Shown piece by piece: positions 51,224 to 60,885 of a stretch of DNA of 64,000 bases. The notes under the pieces were generated by a model. The model was not told the origin of the DNA and searched no databases. It was given only the letters and a program-made list of their open reading frames with translations. This DNA is from Methylobacterium sp. J-068 (lineage in GTDB: Bacteria > Pseudomonadota > Alphaproteobacteria > Rhizobiales > Beijerinckiaceae): contig NZ_JAKSXY010000100.1 in assembly GCF_022829445.1 (NCBI RefSeq), positions 1-64,000 of the forward strand, in the 5' to 3' direction. Position numbers and translations under genes: made by a program. Within the stretch, counting starts at the first letter, position 1. Every line of letters starts with the position of its first letter.

Positions 51224-52891
51224 TCAGTTCATGACCGGGCGCGCCGCCCGGATGGGAATCAGGCCGGGCGGCACCGGGACATCGCTCGGCGGCGCCGCGG
51301 GAGCCGCGAGACCGGCCTCGACCTTGCCCGCGCGCGGCTTGGCCGGCGCCGGACCGGCCGCGTCCGATCTGCTCGCGGCACCCCCCGACGCACCGGTCTT
51401 CTCGAGCGGGACGGTCTTCTGGGGCAGAACGGTCTTCTGGGTTGTTGGTAGGGTCTTGCCCGGCGGCACCGCCGCCTTGGGCCCGATCGCCCCCGTGGTC
51501 GCCACCTCCGGCATCGGCGCGATCGGGCTGTCGATGCCGTAGATGTCGTCGCGGAAATGCGCGCGGCCGTCCGGGGTGGCGTAGCCGGTCAGATACACGA
51601 AGGTCACGGGGATCTGCTTGGGCAGCTTGATGTCCAGGCGCTCGTTGGTGGCGATGCTGGTCTCGATCTCGATCGGGCCCCAGGTCGAGCCGGCGCCGTT
51701 GGGGCCGGGCGTGCCCTCCAGCAGCCAGCCCGCGAGTTCCTTGACCTGGGCGACGCGCACGCAGCCATGCGAGTGGAACCGGACCTCGCGGGCGAACAGC
51801 GATTTCGACGGCGTGTCGTGCATGTAGACCGCCTGTTTGTTCGGCATGTCGATGCGGACCTGACCCAGCGAATTGTCGAGGCCGGAATCCTGCCGCAGGG
51901 TGTAGTTCGCCGCCTTCTCGCTCGACCAGTCGATGGCGGTGGGGTCGACTTGCGTGCCGCCGGGCCCGAGGATGCGGATGCGCTCGCGGGCGAGGTAGCC
52001 CGGATCCTTGCGCATCTTGGGGATGATCTCCTTCTTGATGATGGAGACCGGCAGGGTCCAGGTCGGGTTGAGGTTCACGTCGGTGATGCGCGCCTCGATG
52101 CGGGGCGTCGCCTTGTCGGGCTTGCCCACCACGGCGACGTAGCGGCGCACCACCACGCCGTGGTCCACGGCCTCGACGGTGGCCGAGGGGATGTTCACCA
52201 CCACGTAGCGGTCGCCGTAAGCGAAGTTCGAGCCGATCTGTCGGGCGGCGGAGGCGGCGAGCTGGCGCTGGCGCGTGGCCGCCGGCACGTTCAGCGCCGC
52301 CACGGTCTGGCGCCCGAGGAAGCCGGTCTCGGGTAGCCCGTGCCGGGCCTGGAAGCTTTTCAGCGCCACCACCAGGGGCGCGTCGAGAGCGTCCGACACG
52401 GGCGTGTCGGCGGCCAGGTCGCCCACGAGGGCGAGATGCTTGCGCAGCGCGGGGATCGCCGGATCGCGGGCGCCGGGCTTGACCACCAGCCCCGGCGGCA
52501 GGCTCGCCCAGCCGCCGGCATCGGCGAGCGCCTGATAGCGGTCGGCCATCTTCAGGGTGTCGAGGAAGGTCGCGGGGCTCAAGGTCGGCACCGGATCGGA
52601 CGAGACGCGGGCGACGACGAGGGGCGGCAGCTCGCGCGATTTCTTCGGAGCCGCCTCCTTGGCCAGGGTCTCGGCGTTGGGCGTGCCCGCCGGCACGATG
52701 GCCTGGATGGCGGGCGTCGCCGGAGCGGCGGCGGCCTGGGGGTCGATGCGCGGGGCGTCGGCCTTCGGCGTGGCCTTCGGGGCCGCATCCACGGGGGCCG
52801 GTTCGGCCCGCGCCGCGAGGCCCAGGGGCGACAGGCTCGCGCACAGGGCGGTGACGAAGAGCGTGTGGCGCGAAAGCATCGCGAACCCCAT
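51224..52891 (-). CDS. YcbB-type L,D-transpeptidase
   Basis: This protein of about 555 residues has an N-terminal signal (LFVTALCASLSPLGLAARA), an Ala/Pro-rich linker, a peptidoglycan-binding domain (VVALKSFQARHGLPETGFLG) and a YkuD catalytic domain with FHSHGCVRV (His and Cys). Such enzymes make 3-3 crosslinks in peptidoglycan, which are abundant in Hyphomicrobiales. The C-terminal tail carries TQKTVLPQKTVPLEKT-like repeats (about 51,395-51,450). Starts at 52915 and 52879 are alternatives. Confidence 0.92.
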   Translation of the reverse strand: MGFAMLSRHTLFVTALCASLSPLGLAARAEPAPVDAAPKATPKADAPRIDPQAAAAPATPAIQAIVPAGTPNAETLAKEAAPKKSRELPPLVVARVSSDPVPTLSPATFLDTLKMADRYQALADAGGWASLPPGLVVKPGARDPAIPALRKHLALVGDLAADTPVSDALDAPLVVALKSFQARHGLPETGFLGRQTVAALNVPAATRQRQLAASAARQIGSNFAYGDRYVVVNIPSATVEAVDHGVVVRRYVAVVGKPDKATPRIEARITDVNLNPTWTLPVSIIKKEIIPKMRKDPGYLARERIRILGPGGTQVDPTAIDWSSEKAANYTLRQDSGLDNSLGQVRIDMPNKQAVYMHDTPSKSLFAREVRFHSHGCVRVAQVKELAGWLLEGTPGPNGAGSTWGPIEIETSIATNERLDIKLPKQIPVTFVYLTGYATPDGRAHFRDDIYGIDSPIAPMPEVATTGAIGPKAAVPPGKTLPTTQKTVLPQKTVPLEKTGASGGAASRSDAAGPAPAKPRAGKVEAGLAAPAAPPSDVPVPPGLIPIRAARPVMN

Positions 52892-53020
52892 AAACCGACA
52901 ATCGCCTCCGACCATGCGGGGCGTTGGTTACCAATCCCCTGCCGGTTCGGACGCGCCCCTGACGCAGGGGGGCGCCCGCCCTACCTCAGGCGCGAAACCG
53001 CACACGGGAGCGTTCCCCAC

Positions 53021-53887
53021 ATGACGGACAGCCCAGATTCGCCCCGACACCCCGCCCTCCGCCCCGGCGCCGCGGCCGTCGTCACGGGAGCGGCGAGCGG
53101 CATCGGGCTCGCCGCCGCCACGCGCTTTGCCGCCGAAGGCATGGCCGTCTGGCTCGCCGACCTGCCCGGAGACGCCCTCGACGCGGCGCGCGAGACCGTG
53201 GCGGCGGCGGCCTCCGGGGGCGCGCCCGTCCGGGCCTTGCCCACGGATGTGGGGAATCGCGACGCCATGGACGCCCTGCGCGAGGCGGCCTCGGCCGACG
53301 GCCCTCCGGCCCTCGTGATGCTCAACGCCGGCATCGAGGCCGGCGGAAAACTGTTCTCGGATGCCGGGACCTGGGCGCGCATCCTCGACACCAACCTCTG
53401 GGGCGTGATCAACGGCATCCAGGCCTTCGCGCCCGGAATGATCGCGGGCGGGCAGCCCGGCGCCATCGTGGTCACGGGCTCGAAGCAGGGCATCACCACG
53501 CCCCCGGGCAACACGCCCTACAACGTGTCGAAAGCGGGCGTGAAGGTCGTCACCGAGGCGCTGGCGCACGAGTTGCGGAGCGGTGAGGGCGCGCGGATCA
53601 GCGCCCACCTGCTCATTCCCGGCTTCGTCTATACCGGCCTGACCAAGGCACGCGGCGTCGCCGAGAAGCCCGAGGGCGCCTGGACTCCGGACGAGACGGT
53701 GGCGTTCCTGATCGCCGGGCTGACGCGCGGCGACTTCTACATCCTGTGCCCCGACAACGAGACCACGCGGGCGCAGGACGAGACGCGCATCGCCTGGGCG
53801 GCCGGCGACATCGTCGAGAACCGCCCGGCCCTGTCGCGCTGGCACCCGGACCACGCCGAGGCGTTCCGCCGCTTCAGCGCGGGCTGA
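53021..53887 (+). CDS. Short-chain dehydrogenase/reductase
   Basis: This 288-residue cytosolic oxidoreductase has the cofactor loop TGAASGIG (about 22-29), LNAGIEAGG, the catalytic Ser in VTGSKQ and the Tyr-x-x-x-Lys motif YNVSK. Its C-terminus is longer than the classic SDR, with a TRGDFYILCPDNETTRAQDE extension (split) seen in some SDRs of unknown substrate. GGGAG lies 9 nt before the ATG. zwf follows after 158 nt. Confidence 0.9.
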   Translation: MTDSPDSPRHPALRPGAAAVVTGAASGIGLAAATRFAAEGMAVWLADLPGDALDAARETVAAAASGGAPVRALPTDVGNRDAMDALREAASADGPPALVMLNAGIEAGGKLFSDAGTWARILDTNLWGVINGIQAFAPGMIAGGQPGAIVVTGSKQGITTPPGNTPYNVSKAGVKVVTEALAHELRSGEGARISAHLLIPGFVYTGLTKARGVAEKPEGAWTPDETVAFLIAGLTRGDFYILCPDNETTRAQDETRIAWAAGDIVENRPALSRWHPDHAEAFRRFSAG

Positions 53888-54045
53888 GCGGCCGCGCGGG
53901 GTTCCCGTGCCGGCACCCGCCATGCGTGGCGGACGCCTTGCATCGGGGTGCCGGTCGGCCGACACAGCGGATGCGAATCTCCGCAGCCCGCGCCTGCAGA
54001 CCGACTTGCTTGCAGACCATCGTGCAAACCGAACGGGAGCCGCCC

Positions 54046-55524
54046 TTGGCCACCATCATCCCCGTCGCCTCCTTCGACTGCGTCGTCTTCGGCGCCACCG
54101 GCGACCTGACCACGCGCAAGCTCCTGCCGGCCCTGTATTACCGCTTCAAGGACGGTCAGATTCCGGGCACGAGCCGCATCATCGGCGCCTCGCGCTCGGA
54201 GATGAGCGCCGAGGCCTTCCGCGAGCGCGCCCGCGACGCGATCAAGCGCTTCGTGCCGGCCGATGACATCGGCGAGGACAAGCTCGCCGCCTTCCTCGAT
54301 CACCTCGACTACGTGGCGGTGGACGGGGCCGGCGACGAGGGCTGGGAGGACCTCGCCGCCAAGCTCGCCGAGCGCCCGGACCAGGTCCGGCCCTACTACC
54401 TCGCCACCTCGCCCGACCTCTACGGCTCGATCTGCCAGAACCTCGCGAAGCACGGCCTGATCGGCGAGAAGTCCCGCGTCGTCCTGGAAAAACCCATCGG
54501 CAAGGATCTGAAATCGGCCCGCGCCATCAACGACGCCGTCGGCAAGGTGTTTCCGGAGGAGCAGATCTTCCGCATCGACCACTATCTCGGCAAGGAGACG
54601 GTCCAGAACCTGCTGGCGCTGCGCTTCGCCAACACCATCTTCGAGCGGCTCTGGACGGCGGACGTGATCGACCACGTCCAGATCACCGTGGGCGAGACCG
54701 TCGGCGTCGAGGGCCGGGCGGGCTACTACGACACGTCCGGGGCGCTGCGCGACATGGTGCAGAACCACATGCTTCAGCTCCTCTGCCTGATGGCGATGGA
54801 GAGCCCGCTCTCGCTGGACGCCAACTCGGTGCGCGACGAGAAGCTGAAGGTCCTGCGCGCCCTCAAGCCCATCACCCCGCACGACGTGCAGACCGTCACG
54901 GTGCGCGGCCAGTACGCGCCCGGCGCCGTCGGCGGCAAGCCGGTGGATGGCTACCGCGCCGATCTCGGGGGCGAGACCGACAGCCGGACCGAGACCTTCG
55001 TCGCCCTGAAGCTGGAGGTGCAATCCTGGCGCTGGGCCGGCGTGCCGTTCTACCTGCGCACCGGCAAGCGCCTGCCCCAGAAGCTCTCCGAGATCGTGGT
55101 GCAGTTCCGCGCCTCGCCGTTCTCGATCTTCCCGGCGGAATCCTTCGGGCGTGAGCCGAACCGCCTCGTCATCCGGCTCCAGCCGGAGGAGGGCATCAAG
55201 CTCGAGGTCATGACCAAGGATCCGGGCCCCGGCGGCATGCGCCTGCGGCCGACCAACCTCGACATCTCCTTCGAGGAGACCTTCAAGCAGCGCTATCCCG
55301 ACGCCTACGAGCGCTTGCTGATGGACGTGGTGCGCGGCAACGCCACCCTGTTCATGCGCCGCGACGAGGTCGAGGTGGCCTGGGCCTGGGCCGATTCCCT
55401 GCTCAAGGCCTGGGCCGACCGGCCCGAGGCGCCGCGCCCCTACGCGGCCGGAAGCTGGGGGCCCACCGCCGCGATCGCGCTGATCGAGCGCGACGGCCGC
55501 ACCTGGCACGAGGAGATCCGCTGA
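54046..55524 (+). CDS. zwf: Glucose-6-phosphate 1-dehydrogenase
   Basis: A TTG at 54046 with CGGGAG 8 nt upstream gives 492 residues, the usual length; no ATG fits better. The protein has the Rossmann motif FGATGDLTTRKLLPALY (15-31), the substrate signature RIDHYLGKE (176-184) and FYLRTGKRLPQK. It is the first step of the oxidative pentose phosphate and Entner-Doudoroff pathways, giving NADPH or NADH. The usual partners pgl and edd are not adjacent. Confidence 0.96.
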   Translation: MATIIPVASFDCVVFGATGDLTTRKLLPALYYRFKDGQIPGTSRIIGASRSEMSAEAFRERARDAIKRFVPADDIGEDKLAAFLDHLDYVAVDGAGDEGWEDLAAKLAERPDQVRPYYLATSPDLYGSICQNLAKHGLIGEKSRVVLEKPIGKDLKSARAINDAVGKVFPEEQIFRIDHYLGKETVQNLLALRFANTIFERLWTADVIDHVQITVGETVGVEGRAGYYDTSGALRDMVQNHMLQLLCLMAMESPLSLDANSVRDEKLKVLRALKPITPHDVQTVTVRGQYAPGAVGGKPVDGYRADLGGETDSRTETFVALKLEVQSWRWAGVPFYLRTGKRLPQKLSEIVVQFRASPFSIFPAESFGREPNRLVIRLQPEEGIKLEVMTKDPGPGGMRLRPTNLDISFEETFKQRYPDAYERLLMDVVRGNATLFMRRDEVEVAWAWADSLLKAWADRPEAPRPYAAGSWGPTAAIALIERDGRTWHEEIR

Positions 55525-55681
55525 GCCGCGTCCGCCCGGGGAACGCCGAGCGCCGCCGGCCGGCGGTGCTCGGTCCTGTGCGCAGGCGCGCGGTATAGTT
55601 CCGGACTCCCTCGACAGGCCTCAGTCGGGCGATTAACAGAAGAGAGTATTGTTCCTATCCTCATCCAGACGTCGCGGACCC

Positions 55682-56380
55682 ATGAACAAGATCGAGACGG
55701 GCCTCGGCATCAACCGGCGCTACCTCCACGATGAAGTCGTCGACCGAATGCGCGATCTCATCCGCTCCGGCGAGCTGGAGCCCCGCGCGCGGGTCAACGA
55801 AAGCGAGCTGACCGAGCGCTTCGGCATCTCGCGCACCCCCTTGCGCGAGGCGATCAAGATCCTCGCCACGGAAGGCCTGCTCGAATTGCTGCCCAACCGG
55901 GGCGCACGGGTCGCGAGCCTGTCGCAATCCGAGATCGAGGAGATGATCGAGGTGATCGCGGGCCTGGAGGCGACCGCGGCCGATCTCGCCTGCCGCATCA
56001 TCACCGATGCCGAGATCGAGGGCATCTCGCGCGACCACGATGCCATGGTGGCCGCCTGGAAGGCCGGCGACGAGGGGATGTACTTCGCCCTCAACCGCGC
56101 GATCCACGAGGCGGTGATGCGGGCGAGCCGGAACGCCACCCTCGGGGGCATCTACGACAGCCTCTCGGGGCGCATCCAGCGCTCGCGCTACGCCGTCCAC
56201 CAGACGCCCGAGCAATGGGCGCAATCCGTCGACGAGCACGAGCAGATGATCCGCCTGCTCCGCGCCCGCGACGGCGATGCACTCGCCGTGCTCATGCGGG
56301 CCCATATCCGGGCCCGCACCCCGGTGATCGCGCAGAATTTCGGCGCGGCGCGCCGCGAGGCGACGGCCTCCGAAGCCTGA
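55682..56380 (+). CDS. GntR-family regulator, FCD subfamily
   Basis: This 232-residue protein has an N-terminal winged helix (ERFGISRTPLREAIKILATEGLLELLPNRG, split, about 44-74) and an FCD domain with NRAIHEAV and DEHEQM metal positions. A TTG at 55649 with AGAAGAGAG upstream could add 11 residues. It has no divergent partner; it may act on zwf (157 nt upstream) or at a distance. Its DNA-binding helix is nearly the same as that of the GntR at 9,249, suggesting related operators. Confidence 0.9.
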   Translation: MNKIETGLGINRRYLHDEVVDRMRDLIRSGELEPRARVNESELTERFGISRTPLREAIKILATEGLLELLPNRGARVASLSQSEIEEMIEVIAGLEATAADLACRIITDAEIEGISRDHDAMVAAWKAGDEGMYFALNRAIHEAVMRASRNATLGGIYDSLSGRIQRSRYAVHQTPEQWAQSVDEHEQMIRLLRARDGDALAVLMRAHIRARTPVIAQNFGAARREATASEA

Positions 56381-56401
56381 AACCGAATTCGGTCGGTTTC
56401 G
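56380..56401 (+). terminator. Hairpin after the GntR gene
   Basis: GAAACCGA pairs with TCGGTTTC (8 bp) around ATTCGG, overlapping the stop region; there is no full T-run. Confidence 0.45.
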
Positions 56402-56451
56402 TCGGAACGGTGGATCGGGAATGCGCCGCGCAAGACGGTCGCGAGCCGGCG

Positions 56452-56628
56452 TCACGCTGTCCCGTCGCGCGCCTTCGCCTCCGGCGCGGCATCGTATCCG
56501 CTGATCCACTGCGCGTGGGCCTCGGTGCCCTTCGCATGGGGGCAGGCGTCACGGCCGAGTCCCTTGCCGGGCGCGTGGAAGCCCAGCGCGTAATGGTCGA
56601 GGTGATCGTCCGGCGGGTGTTGATGCAT
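56452..56628 (-). CDS. Rmf/CrpP-like small protein
   Basis: A 58-residue frame starts at ATG 56628. Residues 13-47 (YALGFHAPGKGLGRDACPH, then QWISGYDAA) match the pattern of ribosome modulation factor: a Gly-x-x-x-Gly turn, CP, then W-x-x-G-[WY]. In Gammaproteobacteria, Rmf forms inactive 100S ribosomes in stationary phase; shorter Rmf/CrpP-like relatives exist in alphaproteobacteria. An AGG lies about 10 nt upstream. The N-terminus is His/Asp-rich. Family match is by eye. Confidence 0.6.
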   Translation of the reverse strand: MHQHPPDDHLDHYALGFHAPGKGLGRDACPHAKGTEAHAQWISGYDAAPEAKARDGTA

Positions 56629-56694
56629 GACGTGAGCCTGGAGGCATGTCTCCGGGGGCTCGGACCCCGCGAGACCACTGCCATCCGTGATGAT

Positions 56695-56931
56695 TCAGCG
56701 ACCCGCCGCGCCGTCCGCGGACCCGGCCGCACCGGTCCCGGACGGCTGGGTCGCGATCGTCGAGCCCGTGGTCGCGCCGCGATTCTGCGTGTCTGCGGCC
56801 GAGGGACCGGTGGTCGACCCGCCCGCCACGTTTCCGCCCGAGCCGTTGCCGCCCGGTGCGCCCTGTGCCCAGGCGGCGCCCGAGACGGACAGGGCCAAGG
56901 CGGCGGCGGTGAGGGCTGCTGCGATGCGCAC
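56695..56931 (-). CDS. Small secreted Gly/Thr/Ser-rich protein
   Basis: A GTG at 56931 preceded by CGGAGA at 6 nt gives 78 residues. It has a clear signal peptide (AALTAAALALSVSGAAWAQ, cut after AWA) and a low-complexity mature part rich in Gly, Ser, Thr and Ala with no Cys or aromatic residues. The role is unknown; such proteins are common in Methylobacterium. A longer frame to 57036 lacks a signal. Confidence 0.7.
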   Translation of the reverse strand: MRIAAALTAAALALSVSGAAWAQGAPGGNGSGGNVAGGSTTGPSAADTQNRGATTGSTIATQPSGTGAAGSADGAAGR

Positions 56932-57189
56932 GGTGTTCTCCGTTTTCGTTTCCTCTGCGGCGTCACTCCCATCGCGGCCGATGGTTCTCCGGCAAGAGGC
57001 GCGGCCCGCATGCACCGAATACCTTGAACTGGACACATTCGATGAGCCGCTCTGCCAGGACGCAGGCCGTGGACAAGCGCGACGCTTCTTCGACGAATGT
57101 CAGCCCCTGGTCCGACACCCGGGCCAGGGGAGGCCATCGTGCTCGGCGAACCGCTTCCGAGTGGCTTTGACCTTGTTCGTTCGGCAACC
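56932..57189. other. Gap upstream of the secreted-protein gene
   Basis: I can support no gene here. A 74-residue minus-strand frame (56963-57187) has no start context or family resemblance. The region should hold the promoter of the secreted protein. Confidence 0.3.
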
Positions 57190-57220
57190 TCAGGTTAATA
57201 AATCAATTAGATTAACCTGA
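57190..57220. promoter_or_regulatory. Perfect AT-rich inverted repeat before the unknown 303-residue gene
   Basis: TCAGGTTAAT and ATTAACCTGA form a perfect 10-bp dyad around an 11-nt AT-rich spacer, ending 21 nt before the ATG at 57242. Its position over the likely promoter suggests an operator. Confidence 0.55.
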
Positions 57221-57241
57221 AGTATGGGGAACGGCGGATTC

Positions 57242-58153
57242 ATGGCCACGACAGTCACCCAGTCTATGTCCGCTCAGGAGGTCGCGACGGAGATTGACAG
57301 CTTCTACGCCAGGAATCCGCAACAGACAGTCGGATCTCGATCGAGGGACATCCGGACGGCTTACGGAAAAGTCTCTCCCTTGATGAGGATCAGTATTCCC
57401 TTCATCAAGGCGGCGGTCCTGGAGGTGCCCAGATACGGATCGAAGATCGCCGCGGGCCTGGATACGGTCTTGCTTCTGGCTGATACGGCGTGCCCCGTAT
57501 CCGATCCTGCCCATGGCGATCACTCTGTGCCGAGGACGAAGCATCTCGTCAGTTTTCCAGGTGAAAGCAGCGAGCAGACCGATTACAGTTCATTCCGCAT
57601 CGAGAATGGATATGGTCTGCTGAACAAGGTCGGGATCTCCGTCGCGCCGGGAGCGGAAGCGAATATCGACGTCGACTTCAAGACCTTGACCTTGACCGAT
57701 CGGTCGGTTCGGCAATGGTTCGACAGTGTGAAGGGCGCTTTCGAGGGCGCTGGGACGCGCGCTCTGGAAGAAAAACATGCCTTCGGCGGGTTTTCTGGCA
57801 GCCTGCTCGCGGAGGTCTTCGGTTGCTTCTTCGGTGACGGGACTGACGATTACTACAAGAATCGAAGTGAGGACGTCGAGCTGTCGAATGATCTGATGCG
57901 CCAGGATTGTCTGAAGGCGCTGCATCAGATGCAGAAAACGTATATTCGGCTCACCGGTCGCATGGCGCTGACATCGACGGGTCCTGCTCCCGCCGAGGCG
58001 TTCGTCTTCGTCGAGACGACGACGATCACCTTCAATGATGGGACCGGAATATGTGTCGTCGACACGGCGAGTCCCATCGTGGCGGACCGATATGGTGACA
58101 CGTCCGAAGTGTCCGGCAGGGGAACCATCCGGCCGCTTCCGATCGTCGGTTGA
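57242..58153 (+). CDS. Unknown 303-residue protein
   Basis: No family recognised. The protein is soluble without signal or membrane helices. The N-terminal third is helical (SAQEVATEIDSFYARNPQQ, IPFIKAAVLEVPRYGSKIA); a middle part (QWFDSVKGAFEGAGTRALEE) and a beta-rich C-terminus (AFVFVETTTITFNDGTGICVV, in part) follow. GC is lower and codon choice more relaxed than in the neighbours, suggesting transfer. An alternative start at 57224 lies just after the inverted repeat. It is a single gene. Confidence 0.6.
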   Translation: MATTVTQSMSAQEVATEIDSFYARNPQQTVGSRSRDIRTAYGKVSPLMRISIPFIKAAVLEVPRYGSKIAAGLDTVLLLADTACPVSDPAHGDHSVPRTKHLVSFPGESSEQTDYSSFRIENGYGLLNKVGISVAPGAEANIDVDFKTLTLTDRSVRQWFDSVKGAFEGAGTRALEEKHAFGGFSGSLLAEVFGCFFGDGTDDYYKNRSEDVELSNDLMRQDCLKALHQMQKTYIRLTGRMALTSTGPAPAEAFVFVETTTITFNDGTGICVVDTASPIVADRYGDTSEVSGRGTIRPLPIVG

Positions 58154-58298
58154 ACGGCCATGCGACAACCGCCCGGCGTCCGACGCCTTAGCCGCTTCAC
58201 CGAACCTCATCGGCTAGCCGCGATCGCTCGGTGAGGTTGCGGTGCCCGGTCGGCGGATGAGGGCACCGCGCACATACGCATGAGACTTCCGGCAGTCC

Positions 58299-59975
58299 TC
58301 AGGCCGCCCGCACGGTATCGAGGAAGCGGCTCACCGCGCCGCTGAGATGCTCGGATTCCCGAGACAGTTCGGAGGCCGAGGCCAGGACCTGGGACGCGGC
58401 GGCCCCGGTCTCCTCCGCCGCCCCGGCGACGCCGGAGATGTTTCGCGTCACCTCGCCGGTGCCGGTGGCCGCCGCGTTGACGTTGCGCACGATCTCCTGC
58501 GTCGCCGCGCCCTGCTCCTCGACCGCCGCCGCGATCGAGGTCGCGACCGCGTTGATCTCGCGGATGCGCCCGCTGATGCTCTCGATCGCCGTGACGGCGT
58601 GGCCGGTGGAGCCCTGGATGCGCCCGATCTGGCCGCTGATCTCCTCGGTGGCCCGCGCGGTCTGGTTGGCGAGTTCCTTGACCTCCGCCGCGACCACCGC
58701 GAAGCCGCGCCCCGCCTCGCCGGCGCGCGCCGCCTCGATGGTGGCGTTGAGCGCCAGCAGGTTGGTCTGGCCCGCGATGCTCGCGATCATCGCCACAACG
58801 TCGCCGATCCGCGCGGCGGCGGCGCTCAGCTCCTGCACCTGCGCGGCGGTGCGGGCGGTCTCGTCCACGGCGCGCTGGGCGAGGGTGGCCGAGCCGTCGA
58901 CCTGCCGGCCGATCTCCCCCACCGAGGCGCCGAGTTCCTCGGCCGCCGCCGCCACCATGCCGACATTGGAGGCCGCCTGGTCCGCCGCCGCCGCGACGGT
59001 GCCGGATTGCGCCGCCGTCTCGGCGGCGGTGCCGGCCATGCTCTGCGCCGTGGCGCGAAGCTGGGTCGCGGCCGCCGTCACACGGACGAGGATGCCGCCG
59101 ACGGCGCCCTCGAAGGCGTCTGCCATCTCGCGCATCGCGGCCTTGCGCTGCGCCTCGGCCCCGGCACGGGCAAGCCGGCTCTCCTCCTCCAGGGCGCGGC
59201 TGCGCACGAGGTTGGCGCGGAAGGTCTCGAGGGCGTCGGCCATGGCGCCGATCTCGTCGCGGCGCCCGACGCTCGGGATCTCGGCCTCGGCCCCGCCATC
59301 CGCCACCCGCCGCATCGCCCGCGCCATCGCGCCGAGGGGCCGGGTGACGCCGAGGATCGTATAGCCCATGGCGGCCAGCGCCATCAGGACCGAGAGGCCG
59401 AGCATGATCTGGGTGACCCGCATGGCGCTGGCCTGCTCCGCGCGGGCGGCCGTCCCGGCCGCCTGGCCGGCCTCGCTGTTCATGGCCACGAGCTTGCGCA
59501 TCGTGGCGCCGGTGGCGAGGTAATTGGCGTTCATCGCCCCCCGGAAGACCGTCAGGATCTCGTCGCGCCGGGCCGCGTCGAGGGTCTGGAGGTGGCTCCA
59601 GTCCTGGTTCATCTGGCGGAGCTTGGCGGTGGCGTCGTCGTAGAGGGCCCCTTCCTCCGGCGAGCTGACCAGGGCCTTGTAGGCGGTGCGCTTCGCCTCG
59701 AGTTCCCGGGTCAGCGTCGCCGCCTGGGCGATGCTGTTGGCGCGCTCCTCGGCCGTGTCGGCGATGACGTAGCGGAACTGCCAGAGCCGGATGCGCATCA
59801 CCAGCGCGTTCATCGCGTGCGCGGCATCGACCGAGGGGAGGACGTTGTCCGACAGGGCCGTGATGCGGTCGCCGATGCTGTCGACCTTGGCGAGCGAGAT
59901 CAGGCCCTGCCCGGTGGTGATGACGGCGAGCAGGCCGAAGAGGCCGATGAGCGTCGACTTGAGGGAAGGGCGCAT
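58299..59975 (-). CDS. Methyl-accepting chemotaxis protein
   Basis: This 558-residue membrane receptor has helix 1 at about 7-27, a four-helix-bundle sensor domain in the periplasm (about 30-185), helix 2 at about 187-208, HAMP (about 210-262; [16 protein letters not shown]) and the signalling tip [30 protein letters not shown] (split). It ends without a CheR-binding pentapeptide. The ligand is unknown. It is an orphan, away from che genes. Confidence 0.95.
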   Translation of the reverse strand: MRPSLKSTLIGLFGLLAVITTGQGLISLAKVDSIGDRITALSDNVLPSVDAAHAMNALVMRIRLWQFRYVIADTAEERANSIAQAATLTRELEAKRTAYKALVSSPEEGALYDDATAKLRQMNQDWSHLQTLDAARRDEILTVFRGAMNANYLATGATMRKLVAMNSEAGQAAGTAARAEQASAMRVTQIMLGLSVLMALAAMGYTILGVTRPLGAMARAMRRVADGGAEAEIPSVGRRDEIGAMADALETFRANLVRSRALEEESRLARAGAEAQRKAAMREMADAFEGAVGGILVRVTAAATQLRATAQSMAGTAAETAAQSGTVAAAADQAASNVGMVAAAAEELGASVGEIGRQVDGSATLAQRAVDETARTAAQVQELSAAAARIGDVVAMIASIAGQTNLLALNATIEAARAGEAGRGFAVVAAEVKELANQTARATEEISGQIGRIQGSTGHAVTAIESISGRIREINAVATSIAAAVEEQGAATQEIVRNVNAAATGTGEVTRNISGVAGAAEETGAAASQVLASASELSRESEHLSGAVSRFLDTVRAA

Positions 59976-60156
59976 GATGGGGTGCCGAAATACCGCGTCG
60001 CGAGGGACAACACGTTCCCGGGTATGGGAGGGACCTTAAGATTGGCTTGCGCAAACCTTGCCGGGATCGAGCCACGGCGGAAAGATTTCAGATCCGACAG
60101 TGTCTTGGCCGGGATTTACGGTTAGGAAAAGCGGCGCTCGGAACGCGATTTCCGGA

Positions 60157-60831
60157 TCAGGCGGCGGCGTTGATCGAGCGCAGGCCCGCCACGAGGTCCG
60201 AGAAGCGGTCGCCCTGCACGATGACATGGGCGCGCAGCAGGTCGGACGCGCCCGCCTCGTCGCCCGCCACGATGGCGGCGACGATCGCCGCGTGCTCGGC
60301 CAGGGATTGGCCGAGCCGGTTCCGCGCGCGCAGCTGGAGCCGCCGGAACGGCGCGAGCCGCCGGTGCAGCTGGCGCGCCTGCTCCTCCAGGAAGCCGTTG
60401 CGGCAGGCCCGGTACACCACCGTGTGGAAGATGTAGTTCTCCGCGTAGTAGGTCTCGGGGTCCCCGGCCTCGGCGGACAGGGCGCAGGCGGCGAGGGCCG
60501 CCTTCAGGGCGGCCTCGTCGTCGGGCACGAGGCGGCGCGCCGCGAGGCGTCCGCACGAGGCCTCGATCTCCGCCATCGTCTCGAACATCGCGATCAGGAG
60601 CTGCGGGTCCGGCGCGCTGACGATCGCGCCGCGGCGGGGCTTGACCTCCACGAGCCCGGTCATCGCCAGCTGAAGCAGCGCCTCGCGGATCGGCGTGCGC
60701 GAGACCCCGAAGCGCTCGGCGAGTTCGGTCTCGTCGAGCCGCGCGCCGAGGGCGAGGCGGCCATCCACGATCTCGGTCTCGATGGTCTGCCGGAGGCGCC
60801 GCGATTGGTTCATGCGCTGAGGTCCCAGCAT
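60157..60831 (-). CDS. GntR-family regulator, FCD subfamily, divergent to the TRAP transporter
   Basis: This 224-residue protein has a winged helix (ERFGVSRTPIREALLQLAMTGLVEVKP, split, about 40-70) and an FCD domain with the AENYIFHTVV metal-binding helix. It probably senses the TRAP substrate or a product. GGGA lies about 9 nt before either ATG (60831 or 60813). The 162-bp gap to dctP holds an inverted TATACA/TGTATA pair. Confidence 0.92.
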   Translation of the reverse strand: MLGPQRMNQSRRLRQTIETEIVDGRLALGARLDETELAERFGVSRTPIREALLQLAMTGLVEVKPRRGAIVSAPDPQLLIAMFETMAEIEASCGRLAARRLVPDDEAALKAALAACALSAEAGDPETYYAENYIFHTVVYRACRNGFLEEQARQLHRRLAPFRRLQLRARNRLGQSLAEHAAIVAAIVAGDEAGASDLLRAHVIVQGDRFSDLVAGLRSINAAA

Positions 60832-60885
60832 GATTTTAATCCCGCCGACTCGCAAAAATCATCCGCCCACCATTATTCCCTCGCG

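Noticed and set aside
56963-57187. 74-residue minus-strand frame upstream of the secreted-protein gene
   Set aside because: No ribosome site, no recognisable domain and no conserved context; it overlaps the expected promoter region.
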